This document shows, in pieces, positions 16,928-26,900 of a stretch of DNA of 64,000 nt. The DNA is taken from assembly GCF_044962685.1 (NCBI RefSeq), contig NZ_JBBKTX010000003.1, positions 185,693-249,692 of the forward strand. Reading direction: 5' to 3'. The DNA comes from Oceanobacter antarcticus. GTDB taxonomy: Bacteria; Pseudomonadota; Gammaproteobacteria; Pseudomonadales; Oceanobacteraceae. The notes under the pieces are model-generated. The model saw nothing but the letters and a program-made list of their open reading frames with translations. It made no database searches and had not been told where the DNA came from. A program made the translations under genes and the position numbers. The stretch's first letter is position 1, and each line of letters opens with the position of its first letter.

Positions 16928-17923
16928 ATGACCACGCTGAAGACTGAATTTAACAACCCCGGTATCGGTCTGGGTTGTATGAACCTGTCCCATGCCTATG
17001 GTGTTCCGCTCCCGGAAGACGAAGCCATCAAGGCATTACACGCCGCGTTTGATATGGGCTATCGCCATTTTGATACCGCCACCTTGTATGGTGGTGGCAA
17101 GAACGAACTGCTGCTGGGCAAGGCCTTGAAAACGCTGCGCAACAATATTTTTCTGGCATCCAAAGGCGGCATGCAGATCGGCGAGCAAAGCGGCGTCAAG
17201 GAAATCAACGGCGCTCCAGCCACCTTGCGCAAACAGGTCGAAAACAGTCTGCGGCGCTTGCAGGTTGAACACATCGACCTCTATTACCTGCACCGTCTTG
17301 ATCCGAACACAGCGATCGAAGCATCGGTTGGGGCACTGGCCGAGATGGTAAAAGAAGGCAAAATTGGTGCGATCGGCCTGTCCGAAGTCTCCGCCGACAC
17401 CCTGCGCAAGGCCCATGCGGTACACCCGATTGCAGCGTTACAAACCGAATACTCACTGTGGAGCCGTAACGCCGAAATCGCCGTATTGCAAGCCACTAAA
17501 GAGTTGGGTACCGCCTTTGTTGCCTTCTCTCCGGTAGCGCGTGGCTTCCTCGCCAATGGCCTGCAGGACGTGGACTCACTGGAGCCGAAGGATATTCGCC
17601 GTAATATGCCGCGCTTTTATCCAGAGAACTTTGCTGCCAACCTCAAGCTGCTGGAACAGTACCACCAGATTGCCACCACGGTCGGTTGCACGCCTGCGCA
17701 ATTGGCACTGGCCTGGGTTTGCGCTCAAGGCAACCATATCGTCCCCATTCCCGGGACACGCTCAGTGGCCCACATGCAAGAAAACCTGCAAACCCAAGAC
17801 ATTACCCTGTCTGCCGACATCATCCGCCAGCTGAACCTGCTGATCAATCAGACCAGCGTCACCGGCAACCGCTACAGCCCGGCCCAGCAGGTTGAAATTG
17901 ATACCGAAGAATTCAGCAGCTGA
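16928..17923 (+). CDS. Aldo/keto reductase
   Basis: A 331-residue cytoplasmic NADPH-dependent oxidoreductase of the aldo/keto reductase TIM-barrel family. Visible are GYRHFDTATLYGGGKNE (catalytic Asp and Tyr), FLASKGG (Lys), YYLHRLD (His), KIGAIGLSEVS, QTEYSLWSRN and the cofactor loop IPIPGTRS in its IVPIPGTR form. GAGGTG precedes ATG 16928. Substrate unknown. It lies between ligC and a PobR-like regulator, so a role with aromatic-derived aldehydes is possible but unproven. Confidence 0.9.
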   Translation: MTTLKTEFNNPGIGLGCMNLSHAYGVPLPEDEAIKALHAAFDMGYRHFDTATLYGGGKNELLLGKALKTLRNNIFLASKGGMQIGEQSGVKEINGAPATLRKQVENSLRRLQVEHIDLYYLHRLDPNTAIEASVGALAEMVKEGKIGAIGLSEVSADTLRKAHAVHPIAALQTEYSLWSRNAEIAVLQATKELGTAFVAFSPVARGFLANGLQDVDSLEPKDIRRNMPRFYPENFAANLKLLEQYHQIATTVGCTPAQLALAWVCAQGNHIVPIPGTRSVAHMQENLQTQDITLSADIIRQLNLLINQTSVTGNRYSPAQQVEIDTEEFSS

Positions 17924-17958
17924 TTGTTGTCGTAGCCGACGACCCCTGCCAATAACAT

Positions 17959-17994
17959 CCATGGCTTTCGGCAAATATTGTCGCAGAGCCATGG
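17959..17994. other. Inverted repeat between AKR and AraC genes
   Basis: CCATGGCT and AGCCATGG are separated by 20 bases. The repeat could be a weak terminator for the reductase gene or an operator for the AraC gene 29 bp downstream; there is no T tract. Confidence 0.3.
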
Positions 17995-18022
17995 CTTACA
18001 AAAACAACAATAAAAACATCTT

Positions 18023-18979
18023 ATGAATTCAGCGCAATCCAGTAGAGCAACAGATAGCGACGCCAAATCACCCTCTGGCACGTATCAGCGAATTTCCCGC
18101 TACACTCTGTACAGCGAGGCGCCGTCCGCCAGTGACCCGGAGTTTGTCCACATTGAGGATATTCCCAGCCGGGCCAGACTGTTCGACTGGGCCATCAATA
18201 TTCATACCCATCCGAATATGTTCCAGCTGGTCTTTGTCCACACCGGTTCAGTACGGATATTTATTGATGGCCAGGAAGAAAGCCATAGTGCACCGGTGAT
18301 TATCTCGGTACCTGCCGGAGTGGTGCATGGTTTCGAGTTTGAACGCGAAGCCACCGAAGGCTGCGTGATTACCGTCTCCCGCCTGCTGATTCAGGACGAC
18401 CAGTTTGCCCGCCAGTTTCCGTTTGAACAGGAATTGCTGCAAACCGCCCGTATTATCAACCTGACCCGCCACCCGAAGGATCTGGCCTTTATCGACCAGA
18501 CAGCCCTGCAATTGACGGATGAGTATCAGGGTAATGCCATTGGCAAAAAAGCCATGTTTGCTTGGCTATTATTCGGTTTACTGGTCAAGCTGGGGCGTCT
18601 GGTCGAAGAGCGTCCGGAAACCGGCCCGGAAGACATTCACAGCGAACGCTTCCGCCGCCTGAATACCCTGATCGAAGGGCACTATCGCCAACACCAGGCG
18701 GTCGAGTTTTATGCGCAGGAACTGTGCACCACCCCGGCCAGCCTGAGCCGTACTTGCAAGCAGGTGGCCGACAAGAACATCACCGACCTGCTCTACGACC
18801 GCCTGATACTGGAAGCCCAGCGTATGCTGATTTATTCCTCAGTGCCGGTTTCACTGATCGCCTATGATCTGGGGTTTAATGACCCGGCCTATTTTTCGCG
18901 CTTTTTTCGCCGCCGGGTTGGCCTGTCGCCAACCGCATTCCGGGAACAAAGGGATGGTATTCATGGTACAAACTCGTAA
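18023..18979 (+). CDS. AraC family regulator, PobR/HpaA-like
   Basis: A 318-residue regulator with an N-terminal cupin-like sensor (about 50-120, including NIHTHPNMFQLVFVHTG and VPAGVVHGFEFE) and a C-terminal AraC double HTH (about 210-310, with TPASLSRTCKQVADKNITDLL and IAYDLGFNDPAYFSRFFRRRVGLSPTAFR). This layout matches PobR and HpaA, which respond to 4-hydroxybenzoate or 4-hydroxyphenylacetate. The neighbouring lig genes would take the protocatechuate made from 4-hydroxybenzoate; the expected hydroxylase gene (pobA) is not in the window. The SD before ATG 18023 is poor. Confidence 0.85.
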   Translation: MNSAQSSRATDSDAKSPSGTYQRISRYTLYSEAPSASDPEFVHIEDIPSRARLFDWAINIHTHPNMFQLVFVHTGSVRIFIDGQEESHSAPVIISVPAGVVHGFEFEREATEGCVITVSRLLIQDDQFARQFPFEQELLQTARIINLTRHPKDLAFIDQTALQLTDEYQGNAIGKKAMFAWLLFGLLVKLGRLVEERPETGPEDIHSERFRRLNTLIEGHYRQHQAVEFYAQELCTTPASLSRTCKQVADKNITDLLYDRLILEAQRMLIYSSVPVSLIAYDLGFNDPAYFSRFFRRRVGLSPTAFREQRDGIHGTNS

Positions 18980-18993
18980 CGGGATTACCATCT

Positions 18994-19192
18994 CGACAGT
19001 ACGACCTGAATAACATCATCCGCTGCCTGACCACACTTGGCTGGGATCCTCATATCAAACGGGTGCCTGCTGATTTCGGAGCAAGGAGACATCCAGCTCG
19101 CCTGGTACGGCCGCCACACCAGCGACCATATCCCGATGAAAACGCTGGAGCAATTTGCCGCTGGGACGCTCGGCTCCCGCCGTTGGGAATGA
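18994..19192 (+). pseudogene. Possible frameshifted gene remnant
   Basis: Between the AraC gene and the CorA gene, two plus-strand frames give protein-like sequence that would join with a shift: RQYDLNNIIRCLTTLGWDP, then LAWYGRHTSDHIP continuing to TLEQFAAGTLGSRRWE and a TGA at 19192. There is no start codon or SD. The family was not recognised. It may be a decayed gene or chance. Confidence 0.25.
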
Positions 19193-19346
19193 TGTGCTAT
19201 TAGGAGGGCCAGAGCGAGTTTGGTGTTATGGAACGGGCACTCAGGTAACAGGTCAAGTGCCTTGGAGATCGCTTTCCTGGTTTACAGCCGAGATGCCAGC
19301 AGCGCTACGCTTGAACGTTTTTCAAAGGTGATCGCGAACGCTGCGC

Positions 19347-20324
19347 TTATAACCAGCGCAGCTTGCGGAACCAGGCCAGCAACCCAACGGCTAATGTAGC
19401 CATGGTTCCCAGCAAGATAAAGTAGCCGTTATGAAATTTAAGCTCGGGAATGTACTCGAAGTTCATACCGTATAATCCGGCCAGAAAACCCAATGGGATA
19501 AAAATCGCGGTAATCACGGTCAGTACTCGCATGGTGTTGTTGAGCTGGTGCGAGGTAACGGCCAGATAACCGTCAATCAGATCGCCGCAAATGTCGTAGA
19601 ACATCGACACCAGACTGGCAAGACGTTCAAAGCGGTCGTGCAGATCATTCAAAGTGTGATCCAGCCCAAGATCCGGCTGATCAAACAGCGCCAGATCGCT
19701 GGACTTCAGCTCATCGGTAATGCTCTGGTGATAGTTAAAAATACGCCGCAGTTTTACCAGTCGTGACCGATAGCCCATTAACTGGCGCATCAGGGCATCG
19801 GTTCCCTGATCGTGCAAGGCATCTTCCAGGTCACTCAGTTGATCCTCAAACGCCAACACATGATCCAGATACATGCCGGCCGAGGTATGCATGATCCGCA
19901 GCGCCAGCTGGGGCGGGCAGCGCTGCAAATGAATACCGCCATGCCCTGCCATCAAGCGATTAATGCTTTCCGCCGGTAACGGGTGATAGGTAATCAGTAA
20001 ACGCTCACTGATAAAAAACGAAATCGACTGGGATTTGTGGTGTAACTGGCTATCAAATCGGGCGATACCGCGATATAGGATAAACACGTGGTCATCAAAT
20101 ACTTCAAGCTTGGGCGGGTGGCGATCCCGCTGGGCATCTTCGATGGCCAGCGCATGGCAACCCAGCCCCAGCAATACCTGCCGTTCTGTCTGATGCTGTT
20201 CGAGTCCTTCCGACGTCAAATCGAGCCAGAGCCGACTGCTGGCGTCGTTACGCCAGTCATGCACCAGCTCCTCTCCACCAATGGACGCCTGGCCATTGCC
20301 GTTAATCATCAGAGTACGAATCAT
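19347..20324 (-). CDS. CorA/ZntB-type divalent cation transporter
   Basis: A 325-residue inner-membrane protein of the CorA metal-ion transporter family. A long cytoplasmic domain is followed by two C-terminal membrane segments, with the GMN signature in YGMNFEYIPEL. ZntB-like proteins have GVNxGG there, so a Mg/Co/Zn choice is open. ATG 20324 follows AAGGACAGTTG. It is 30 bp downstream of the transglutaminase-like gene and probably the last gene of the ATP-grasp cluster transcript. Confidence 0.88.
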   Translation of the reverse strand: MIRTLMINGNGQASIGGEELVHDWRNDASSRLWLDLTSEGLEQHQTERQVLLGLGCHALAIEDAQRDRHPPKLEVFDDHVFILYRGIARFDSQLHHKSQSISFFISERLLITYHPLPAESINRLMAGHGGIHLQRCPPQLALRIMHTSAGMYLDHVLAFEDQLSDLEDALHDQGTDALMRQLMGYRSRLVKLRRIFNYHQSITDELKSSDLALFDQPDLGLDHTLNDLHDRFERLASLVSMFYDICGDLIDGYLAVTSHQLNNTMRVLTVITAIFIPLGFLAGLYGMNFEYIPELKFHNGYFILLGTMATLAVGLLAWFRKLRWL

Positions 20325-20354
20325 CAACTGTCCTTCAGGTAAAAATACCGCGGC

Positions 20355-21236
20355 TCAGGTCAGGCGTGTGACATCGACCGCAACCCGCAACACTGGATTG
20401 CTGCCGCCACCGTAGATCACCCCGCACACCGGCGTCACGTCATAGAAGTCCCGTCCCCAGGCCGTCACAATATGCTGTTCATGTGCCATACAGTTATTGG
20501 TAGGGTCGTATTCAAACCATCCCTCACCTGGTGCATAAACCGCTAACCAGGCGTGTGTGGCATCGGCACCAACCATTTTTTCTTGCCCTGGCGGCGGCAG
20601 GGTTTCCAGATAACCGGAGACATAGCGGGCCGCAAACCCCAGTGAGCGCAAAATGGCAATTTGCAAGTGGGCAAAATCCTGGCAGACCCCCCTGCGGGAA
20701 TCCAGTACCTCCTGCAACGGCGTCGCAATGGTAGTGGATGCCGGAGAGTATTCAAATTCCTGGTAAATTTTACTGGTCAGCGCCATGACGGCAGTCAGTA
20801 GCGGCTTGTCATCTTCAAACAGATTAGCGGCAAATTCTTGCAAGATTTGCGATGACTTGAGCATCGGTGAATCCAGCAGAAACTCCCGCGCCAGTAACAC
20901 TTCTGGAGTACGAGAACTGCTCATCGCCTCAAGAGCATCACGACAACTGATCCCAAACTCCAGATCCGGTGCCGCTTTTTGTACTCCCGTCCGCACTTCG
21001 CTGGTGGATGTAATCACCAGTTTCTTGTGCGGCTTCTGAATTTCAAAGTGGTAGGCGTTATTGCCAAAATAATCACTGCGATTGGAGGTAAATGCAGCAC
21101 CTGGCAGCACATCAACACGTGTCGATAAACATTGCTGGCGCAAGGTATCCCGAGGTGTGACATGGGCCATGTTGTAACAGTGGGATACCCGACTGTGATA
21201 AACATATTCTGTGGTATGACGGATTCGATATAACAC
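20355..21236 (-). CDS. Transglutaminase-like cysteine protease domain protein
   Basis: A 293-residue protein: bacterial transglutaminase N-terminal domain (about 1-80), then a transglutaminase core with Cys in SRRGVCQDFAHLQI, His in GADATHAWLAVY and Asp in WFEYDPTNN, a complete Cys-His-Asp triad. Such proteins usually act as peptidases or amide-bond processors rather than cross-linkers. It starts at GTG 21236, whose G overlaps the stop of the ATP-grasp/alpha-E gene (TAGTG), indicating coupled translation. No signal peptide, so cytoplasmic. Confidence 0.88.
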   Translation of the reverse strand: MLYRIRHTTEYVYHSRVSHCYNMAHVTPRDTLRQQCLSTRVDVLPGAAFTSNRSDYFGNNAYHFEIQKPHKKLVITSTSEVRTGVQKAAPDLEFGISCRDALEAMSSSRTPEVLLAREFLLDSPMLKSSQILQEFAANLFEDDKPLLTAVMALTSKIYQEFEYSPASTTIATPLQEVLDSRRGVCQDFAHLQIAILRSLGFAARYVSGYLETLPPPGQEKMVGADATHAWLAVYAPGEGWFEYDPTNNCMAHEQHIVTAWGRDFYDVTPVCGVIYGGGSNPVLRVAVDVTRLT

Positions 21237-23776
21237 TAGATACTTTCCCAGGTACTGTTAACCAGTTGCTGCGAGGCTTCCCGGTGATCAAAGTATTTGT
21301 CAGTAATCATTTCACTCAAGCCACTCAGCTGGCTGGCGATCTTCTTCATTTGTTCATCCAGATGACTGCGCTGGAATCCATCAGCTTTACTGAGCTCGGC
21401 CAGCGACGATAATTTGAGCAGCGTTTCACACTCAAGAATTCGTCGCTCATCGGCGGCCAACTCGTGCATCTGGGTTGGTGTTTTCGGCAGCGCCCGAATA
21501 TGCTGCCGTAATTGTTCCACCTGATACATCAAGGAACGCGGATTGGTCGGATCCATCATCACCAGATCCAGACTCGTCTGGATACCCACGCGGGCACGGT
21601 AACGGCGGCGATAACTGATCAGGGCTTCCAGCGACAGCAATAATGCTTCACACAGTTTGCTCTGATCCGACTCGGACAATACCGGTACAATCAGGCTGTC
21701 GATTGCAATCGCGATCTGGTAACCCCGTTCGAGACGTCTTCCCATATCCATAAAACGCCAGCCGAAACCACGAATCATGCTTTCCTGGGTCAGACCGGAA
21801 AGTGCCATTAGCGCGGTCACCAGCGGGTCGAGTGCTTCTTCCGGCGCCGATGCCAGGCTGCCAGAAAAGCTGATACCCAGCATGTTCAAGGCATCACGAA
21901 TGTCGTTGATAACGCGGTAAGTATCCGACGACAACAGTTCCTTGGTTTCATCAGCGCAATAAAGCATCGCATTAAGGTTGCCGGAAATGCTGCGCAGTAC
22001 CGAACCATTTTCGATAATGCCCCGCAGAGCTTCTTCTGCGGTCTGGTCATCGGTGGAACGTGACGGCGTCGCGGTGATCATGGAGACGGCATGCAGCAGC
22101 TGATGCTGGGTAATATCGCTGATGCGCTCTTCACCATTCAGCATCATAAAGGCCGTACGCAGTATCCGCAGGGCCGCTTCTGCACGCTCGGCATAACGCC
22201 CCATCCAGAACAGGTTTTCCACCACGCGGCTGGGCAGGCTGATCAGGTCGGCTTCGCGGCTGACGGGCTCATCCAGCTGTTCATCATGCACCAGACGTTC
22301 CGGTTCAGAGGCAATCACCCAGGTGTCTTTGCTTTTGGAGCCGGTTTGGCTGGAAATCATAAACGAACGTTCGCCATGACCGATGCGCGTCAATCCACCC
22401 GGCATAACCGTATAAGACGTGTCCGTCGCCACCGCAAAACTGCGCAGAATAACCGGACGGGGTTTGAGTACGCCGTCCACAAAAGAAGGGACGTGGGAGG
22501 CTTCCATCACTGGCTGGGCAACGTACTGGGTTGGATCAGCTTCAATTCTGGCTTTCAGTATTCGGGTTTCTTCCTGCCCCAGTTCTGGTCCATAAAGGCT
22601 GCGGTTATCCAGATTGCGGTACACCGGCTTGATCACCAGTTCGTGCAAGTGATCCAGTACATAGGCGCGATCTTCATCAAGACCACACCAGCGTGTTTCT
22701 ACCGATGGCAAACGTAGCTCACGGCCCAACAAGTGTTTGGCAATACCGGGTAAAAAGCGTAAAAAAACCGGGTTTTCCAATACCCCGGAACCAAGCGGGT
22801 TAGCCACGACGACATTACCAGCCCGAACCACTTCAAGCAGGTTGGCAACTCCGAGGCGGGAGTCACCACGTAACTCAACCGGATCACAGAACCAGTCATC
22901 CACCCGGCGTAACAAGACGTCTACCCGGCTCAGGCCATCCAGCGACTTCATCCATAAAAAGCCATTACGAACGACCAGATCGTCACTTTGAACCAGATGG
23001 AAACCCAGGTAATTAGCCAGGTAGGCGTGTTCAAAGTAGGTTTCGTTATGCGCACCGGGTGTCATCACCGCAACACGTGGCGTACTGGTATTAGGTGACA
23101 GGGAATTCAGTTTGGAACGCAGGCGCTGAAAAAAGGCCGCCAGTCGGTGTACATGGCTGTCGCGGAACAGACTCGGAAACACCCGCGACATCACGTTGCG
23201 GTTTTCCAGTGAATAGCCAGCACCACTCGGGCTTTGGGCACGATCGCCAATCGCCATCATCTGGCCATCTGCACCACGCACCAGATCAACCGAGTGCAAA
23301 ATCAGATCGTGGTCACCCGGCAAGTGGATGCCATTACAAGCGCGTAAAAAACCACGATGGCAAAACAGTGCGTCCGGGGGAATTACCCCTGAGCGAATCA
23401 GATCCCGATTACCATAAAGATCCCGCAACAGCAGATTAAACAGCTCTGCCCGTTCCAGCAGACCAGCTTCAATCCGTCCCCACTCATCACTGCCAATCAC
23501 ATAGGGAACCAGATCCATATTCCAAGTATGGGATGGCGTACTGGAATCACTGTAGATGTTATAGGTCGCGCCATCGTCCCGCAAAATACGCAGCGCCTTG
23601 GTCTGGCGCTCATCAAATGAAGCAGACCCCAGCTCTTTCAGACTGTCGAGAAGATAGGACCAGTGCGGACGCAGCTCTCCATTGGCATCGACAGCTTCAT
23701 CCTGAAGTGCCGGATTATGGCGGTAGATCAGTTCATCGCTGTCTGGCCCTGGAGCCGGTGACACGGTCGGCGACAT
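21236..23776 (-). CDS. Fusion protein: circularly permuted ATP-grasp type 2 plus alpha-E domain
   Basis: An 846-residue protein. About 40-500 form a circularly permuted ATP-grasp ligase (LLLRDLYGNRDLIRSGVIPP, NRNVMSRVFPSLF, TPGAHNETYFEHAYLA, RVDVLLRRVDDWFCDP, PLGSGVLENP, VIKPVY). The C-terminal third (SLPSRVVENLFWMGRYAERAEAALRILR onward) is the all-helical alpha-E domain. ATG 23776 is chosen over TTG 23827, which lies in the T tract of an upstream terminator. ATP-grasp enzymes form amide or peptide bonds via acylphosphates; the substrate here is unknown. A stand-alone pair of the same domains is encoded 3.6 kb upstream in the transcription direction. Confidence 0.88.
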   Translation of the reverse strand: MSPTVSPAPGPDSDELIYRHNPALQDEAVDANGELRPHWSYLLDSLKELGSASFDERQTKALRILRDDGATYNIYSDSSTPSHTWNMDLVPYVIGSDEWGRIEAGLLERAELFNLLLRDLYGNRDLIRSGVIPPDALFCHRGFLRACNGIHLPGDHDLILHSVDLVRGADGQMMAIGDRAQSPSGAGYSLENRNVMSRVFPSLFRDSHVHRLAAFFQRLRSKLNSLSPNTSTPRVAVMTPGAHNETYFEHAYLANYLGFHLVQSDDLVVRNGFLWMKSLDGLSRVDVLLRRVDDWFCDPVELRGDSRLGVANLLEVVRAGNVVVANPLGSGVLENPVFLRFLPGIAKHLLGRELRLPSVETRWCGLDEDRAYVLDHLHELVIKPVYRNLDNRSLYGPELGQEETRILKARIEADPTQYVAQPVMEASHVPSFVDGVLKPRPVILRSFAVATDTSYTVMPGGLTRIGHGERSFMISSQTGSKSKDTWVIASEPERLVHDEQLDEPVSREADLISLPSRVVENLFWMGRYAERAEAALRILRTAFMMLNGEERISDITQHQLLHAVSMITATPSRSTDDQTAEEALRGIIENGSVLRSISGNLNAMLYCADETKELLSSDTYRVINDIRDALNMLGISFSGSLASAPEEALDPLVTALMALSGLTQESMIRGFGWRFMDMGRRLERGYQIAIAIDSLIVPVLSESDQSKLCEALLLSLEALISYRRRYRARVGIQTSLDLVMMDPTNPRSLMYQVEQLRQHIRALPKTPTQMHELAADERRILECETLLKLSSLAELSKADGFQRSHLDEQMKKIASQLSGLSEMITDKYFDHREASQQLVNSTWESI

Positions 23777-23831
23777 GCTTGTTCTCGCTGCGGATTCGAA
23801 GGAACGCTGTGAAAAAATTCCGGCCAAAAAA

Positions 23832-23854
23832 AATGGCCGCTTGCGGCGGCCATT
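23832..23854 (-). terminator. Rho-independent terminator after the DUF2126 gene
   Basis: On the minus strand AATGGCCGC-cgcaa-GCGGCCATT is followed by further T residues. It separates the DUF2126 gene from the ATP-grasp/alpha-E fusion gene, so downstream genes may need readthrough or their own promoter. Confidence 0.7.
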
Positions 23855-23884
23855 ATGTCAGATTGGGGAAATTGTCTCAGCTTT

Positions 23885-23917
23885 GTTTGCTCCCTCCCCC
23901 CAACAGAGGGAGCAAAC
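23885..23917. terminator. 12-bp hairpin just after the DUF2126 gene
   Basis: GTTTGCTCCCTC and GAGGGAGCAAAC form a perfect 12-bp stem with a nine-base loop, six bases after the stop at 23923. It may act with the T-rich hairpin at 23832-23854 as a double terminator. Confidence 0.55.
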
Positions 23918-23922
23918 GCGCC

Positions 23923-26900
23923 TTATTTACGCCGTAAATCCAGCGTACAAGGATAATCGTTCGGAGACTCTTCTGCTGGAGGTGCCATCGGACGCGGTTC
24001 GGTATGCGGGAAAAATTCCCGGATAGCGTCGATATCCGGACGAGCAGAATACGCCCCATGGCTGTGATCCAGCGTTGAGAAGCGATTGACCCGGCGCGAT
24101 TCCGCTTCAAAGGAATTTACCGGGAAAGTGTCGTAACTGCGGCCACCTGGATGCGATACATGGTAACTGCAGCCGCCCACAGAACGGCCATTCCAGGTAT
24201 CAATCAGGTCAAACACCAACGGTGACTGTACCCCGATGGTTGGATGCAGCGCCGACGGGGGTGCCCACGCCTTGTAGCGCACACCGGCAACGTATTCACC
24301 ATGGCGACCCGTGCTGGCGAGAGGGACACGACGACCATTACACGCCAGTACATAACGATTGTTGGTCATACCATACACCTTGACCTGCAAACGCTCGACC
24401 GAGGAATCCACATAACGGGACGTACCGAAGCTGGAGACTTCCTCCCCCAGAACGTGCCATGGCTCGATGGCCCAGCGCAGCTCGATCTTGATATCACCCA
24501 GTTCCACCCGGCCATAATGCGGGAAACGAAACTCTTCGAATGGCAACAACCACTCTGCGCGGAAATCGAGACCATGCTCCTGCAGATCCTGAGCGACTTC
24601 CTGAATGTCTTGCCAGACATAGTGCGGCAACATGAACTTGTCATGCAGCTGGGTATTCCAGCGCACCAGATCGTGTTTGTACGGATCTTTCCAGAAACGG
24701 ATCAACAAAGCCCGGATCAACAGTGCCTGAACCAGACCCATGCGGCTGTGCGGTGGCATTTCAAAACCACGGAATTCCAGAATACCCAAGCGACCGGACG
24801 AGCTGCCTGGTGCAAACAGCTTGTCGATACAGAACTCGGCACGGTGCGTATTGCCGGTCACATCGATCAGCAGGTTACGCATAATGCGGTCGACCAGCCA
24901 TGGCAGGGCAGATTCCCCTTCCGGCATTTGCTGGAAGGCAATTTCCAGCTCATACAGACCTTCGTCCCGGCCTTCATCCACCCGTGGTGCCTGACTGGTC
25001 GGGCCAATAAAGGCGCCCGAAAACAGATAGGACAAACTTGGGTGGTGCTGCCAGTAAGTGACAAAGCTGCGCAGCAAGTCAGGGCGACGCAGCATCGGGC
25101 TGTCCGCCGGGGTCTTGCCACCCAGCGTGATGTGGTTACCACCACCGGTACCGGTGTGGCGGCCATCCAGCATGAACTTTTCAGTGCCCAGACGTGATTC
25201 ACGTGCCGCCTGATACAACTCATTCATGGTGTGCATCATGTCGCGCCAGTTACTGGCCGGGTGAATATTCACCTCAATCACACCGGGGTCTGGCGTCACC
25301 AGCAGCTTTTGCATGCGCCAGTCACGTGGAGGCTCGTAACCTTCAATAATGATCGGCATATCCAGCGCTGCGGCTGTTTCCTCGATCATGGTCAACAAGG
25401 CAACGTAGCTTTCCAGATACGGCAGTGGTGGCAAGAAAATATGAATTTTGCCACCACGAGCTTCAATACACATGGCGGTACGAACCAGATTGCGCCAGTA
25501 GGTCTCGGACTGCTCATCCTGCTCGGCACGCTGCTTCTGTGATTTTTCATCGGATACGGATTGCTCGGCAATCGGTTCTGGGGCGACTGTCGCCACACTA
25601 CTGATGATTTCTTCACGCGTCTGCAATGCTTCGGTGGTGCGGAACGGGTCAGCTTCCTGCGGCAGTGGCACTTCTTCTGACCATGGCAAGCCTTGCAGTG
25701 GCAAACGCAGACCCATAGGCGAATCGCCCGGTATCAGCGTAATGCGACCACGGCGCAACTCCCACACACTGGAACGCCAGCTTTGGCCGTAAAAATCCCA
25801 TTCCACCGGCACAACGAAACCGGTAGGCGTACTCAGCCCCTGATCCAGCACCCGTGCCAGACGACGACGTGCCAGTTCATCCTTGGCAGCCGCGATTTCG
25901 GAGTCCAGGTTAACGGGCAGATTTTGTTCTTCCAGCAGGTAATGCAGGCCATCTTCATAGGCCGCCTGAACATACTGGTCAGACAAGCCCAGTTTCTCAG
26001 ACAACAGCGTGGCAAACTGGTGGGCATCTTTTTCTGTGTGGCCGTAATCCTTATCGACCCGAGCCAACAGCTCGGGGCGTGTCCACATCGGCTGATTGTC
26101 GGTACGCCAGAACACACCCAGCGCCCAACGCGGCACTTCTTCGCCCGGATACCATTTGCCCTGCCCATAATGCAGCATGCCTTCTGGTGCGAACCGATCA
26201 CGCAGTTTTAACAACAGGGTTTTGGCCAGACTCAGCTTGTGGGCACCCAGCGCTTCGGTATTCCACTGTGCCGCTTCCATATCATCAATCGATACAAAGG
26301 TTGGCTCACCACCCATGGTCAGGCGCACATCGTTCTCAACCAGTAACAAATCGACCTTGTCGCCCAGTGACAGCACATCGGCCCATTCGGCATCAGTGTA
26401 CGGCTTGGTGACACGGGGGTCTTCATGGAAGCGGGTCACGTCGTTCTTGAAGTCAAACTCGACTTCACACTTGTCGGTGTAACCGTTGATTGGTGCGGCC
26501 GATACCGGATGTGGTGTACAGGCCAATGGAATATGACCTTCACCGGCAAACAGCCCGGAAGTTGGATCCAGACCGACCCAACCAGCACCAGGCAGATACA
26601 CTTCACACCAGGCGTGCAAATCGGTGAAGTCGGCTTCCGGTCCAGAAGGGCCGTCGAGCGACTTTTCATCCGACGTCAGCTGTACCAGGTAACCGGACGC
26701 AAAACGCGCTGCCATTCCCAGGTGACGCACCGCCTGCACCATCAGCCAGGCACTGTCACGACAGGAACCGAGTGCCTGTTCCAGGGTTTCTTCTGGCGTT
26801 TGAACACCTGGTTCCATTCGAATGGTGTATTCAATCAGCTGCTCAAGCTGCGAATTGACGTCCACCAGAAAATCAATGGTACGGCGTTTTTTGGTCGAAA

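Noticed and set aside
24244..25197. Plus-strand open frame of 317 codons inside the DUF2126 gene
   Set aside because: The minus-strand frame is continuous over 1125 codons with transglutaminase and DUF2126 motifs; the plus frame has low-complexity composition and no SD.
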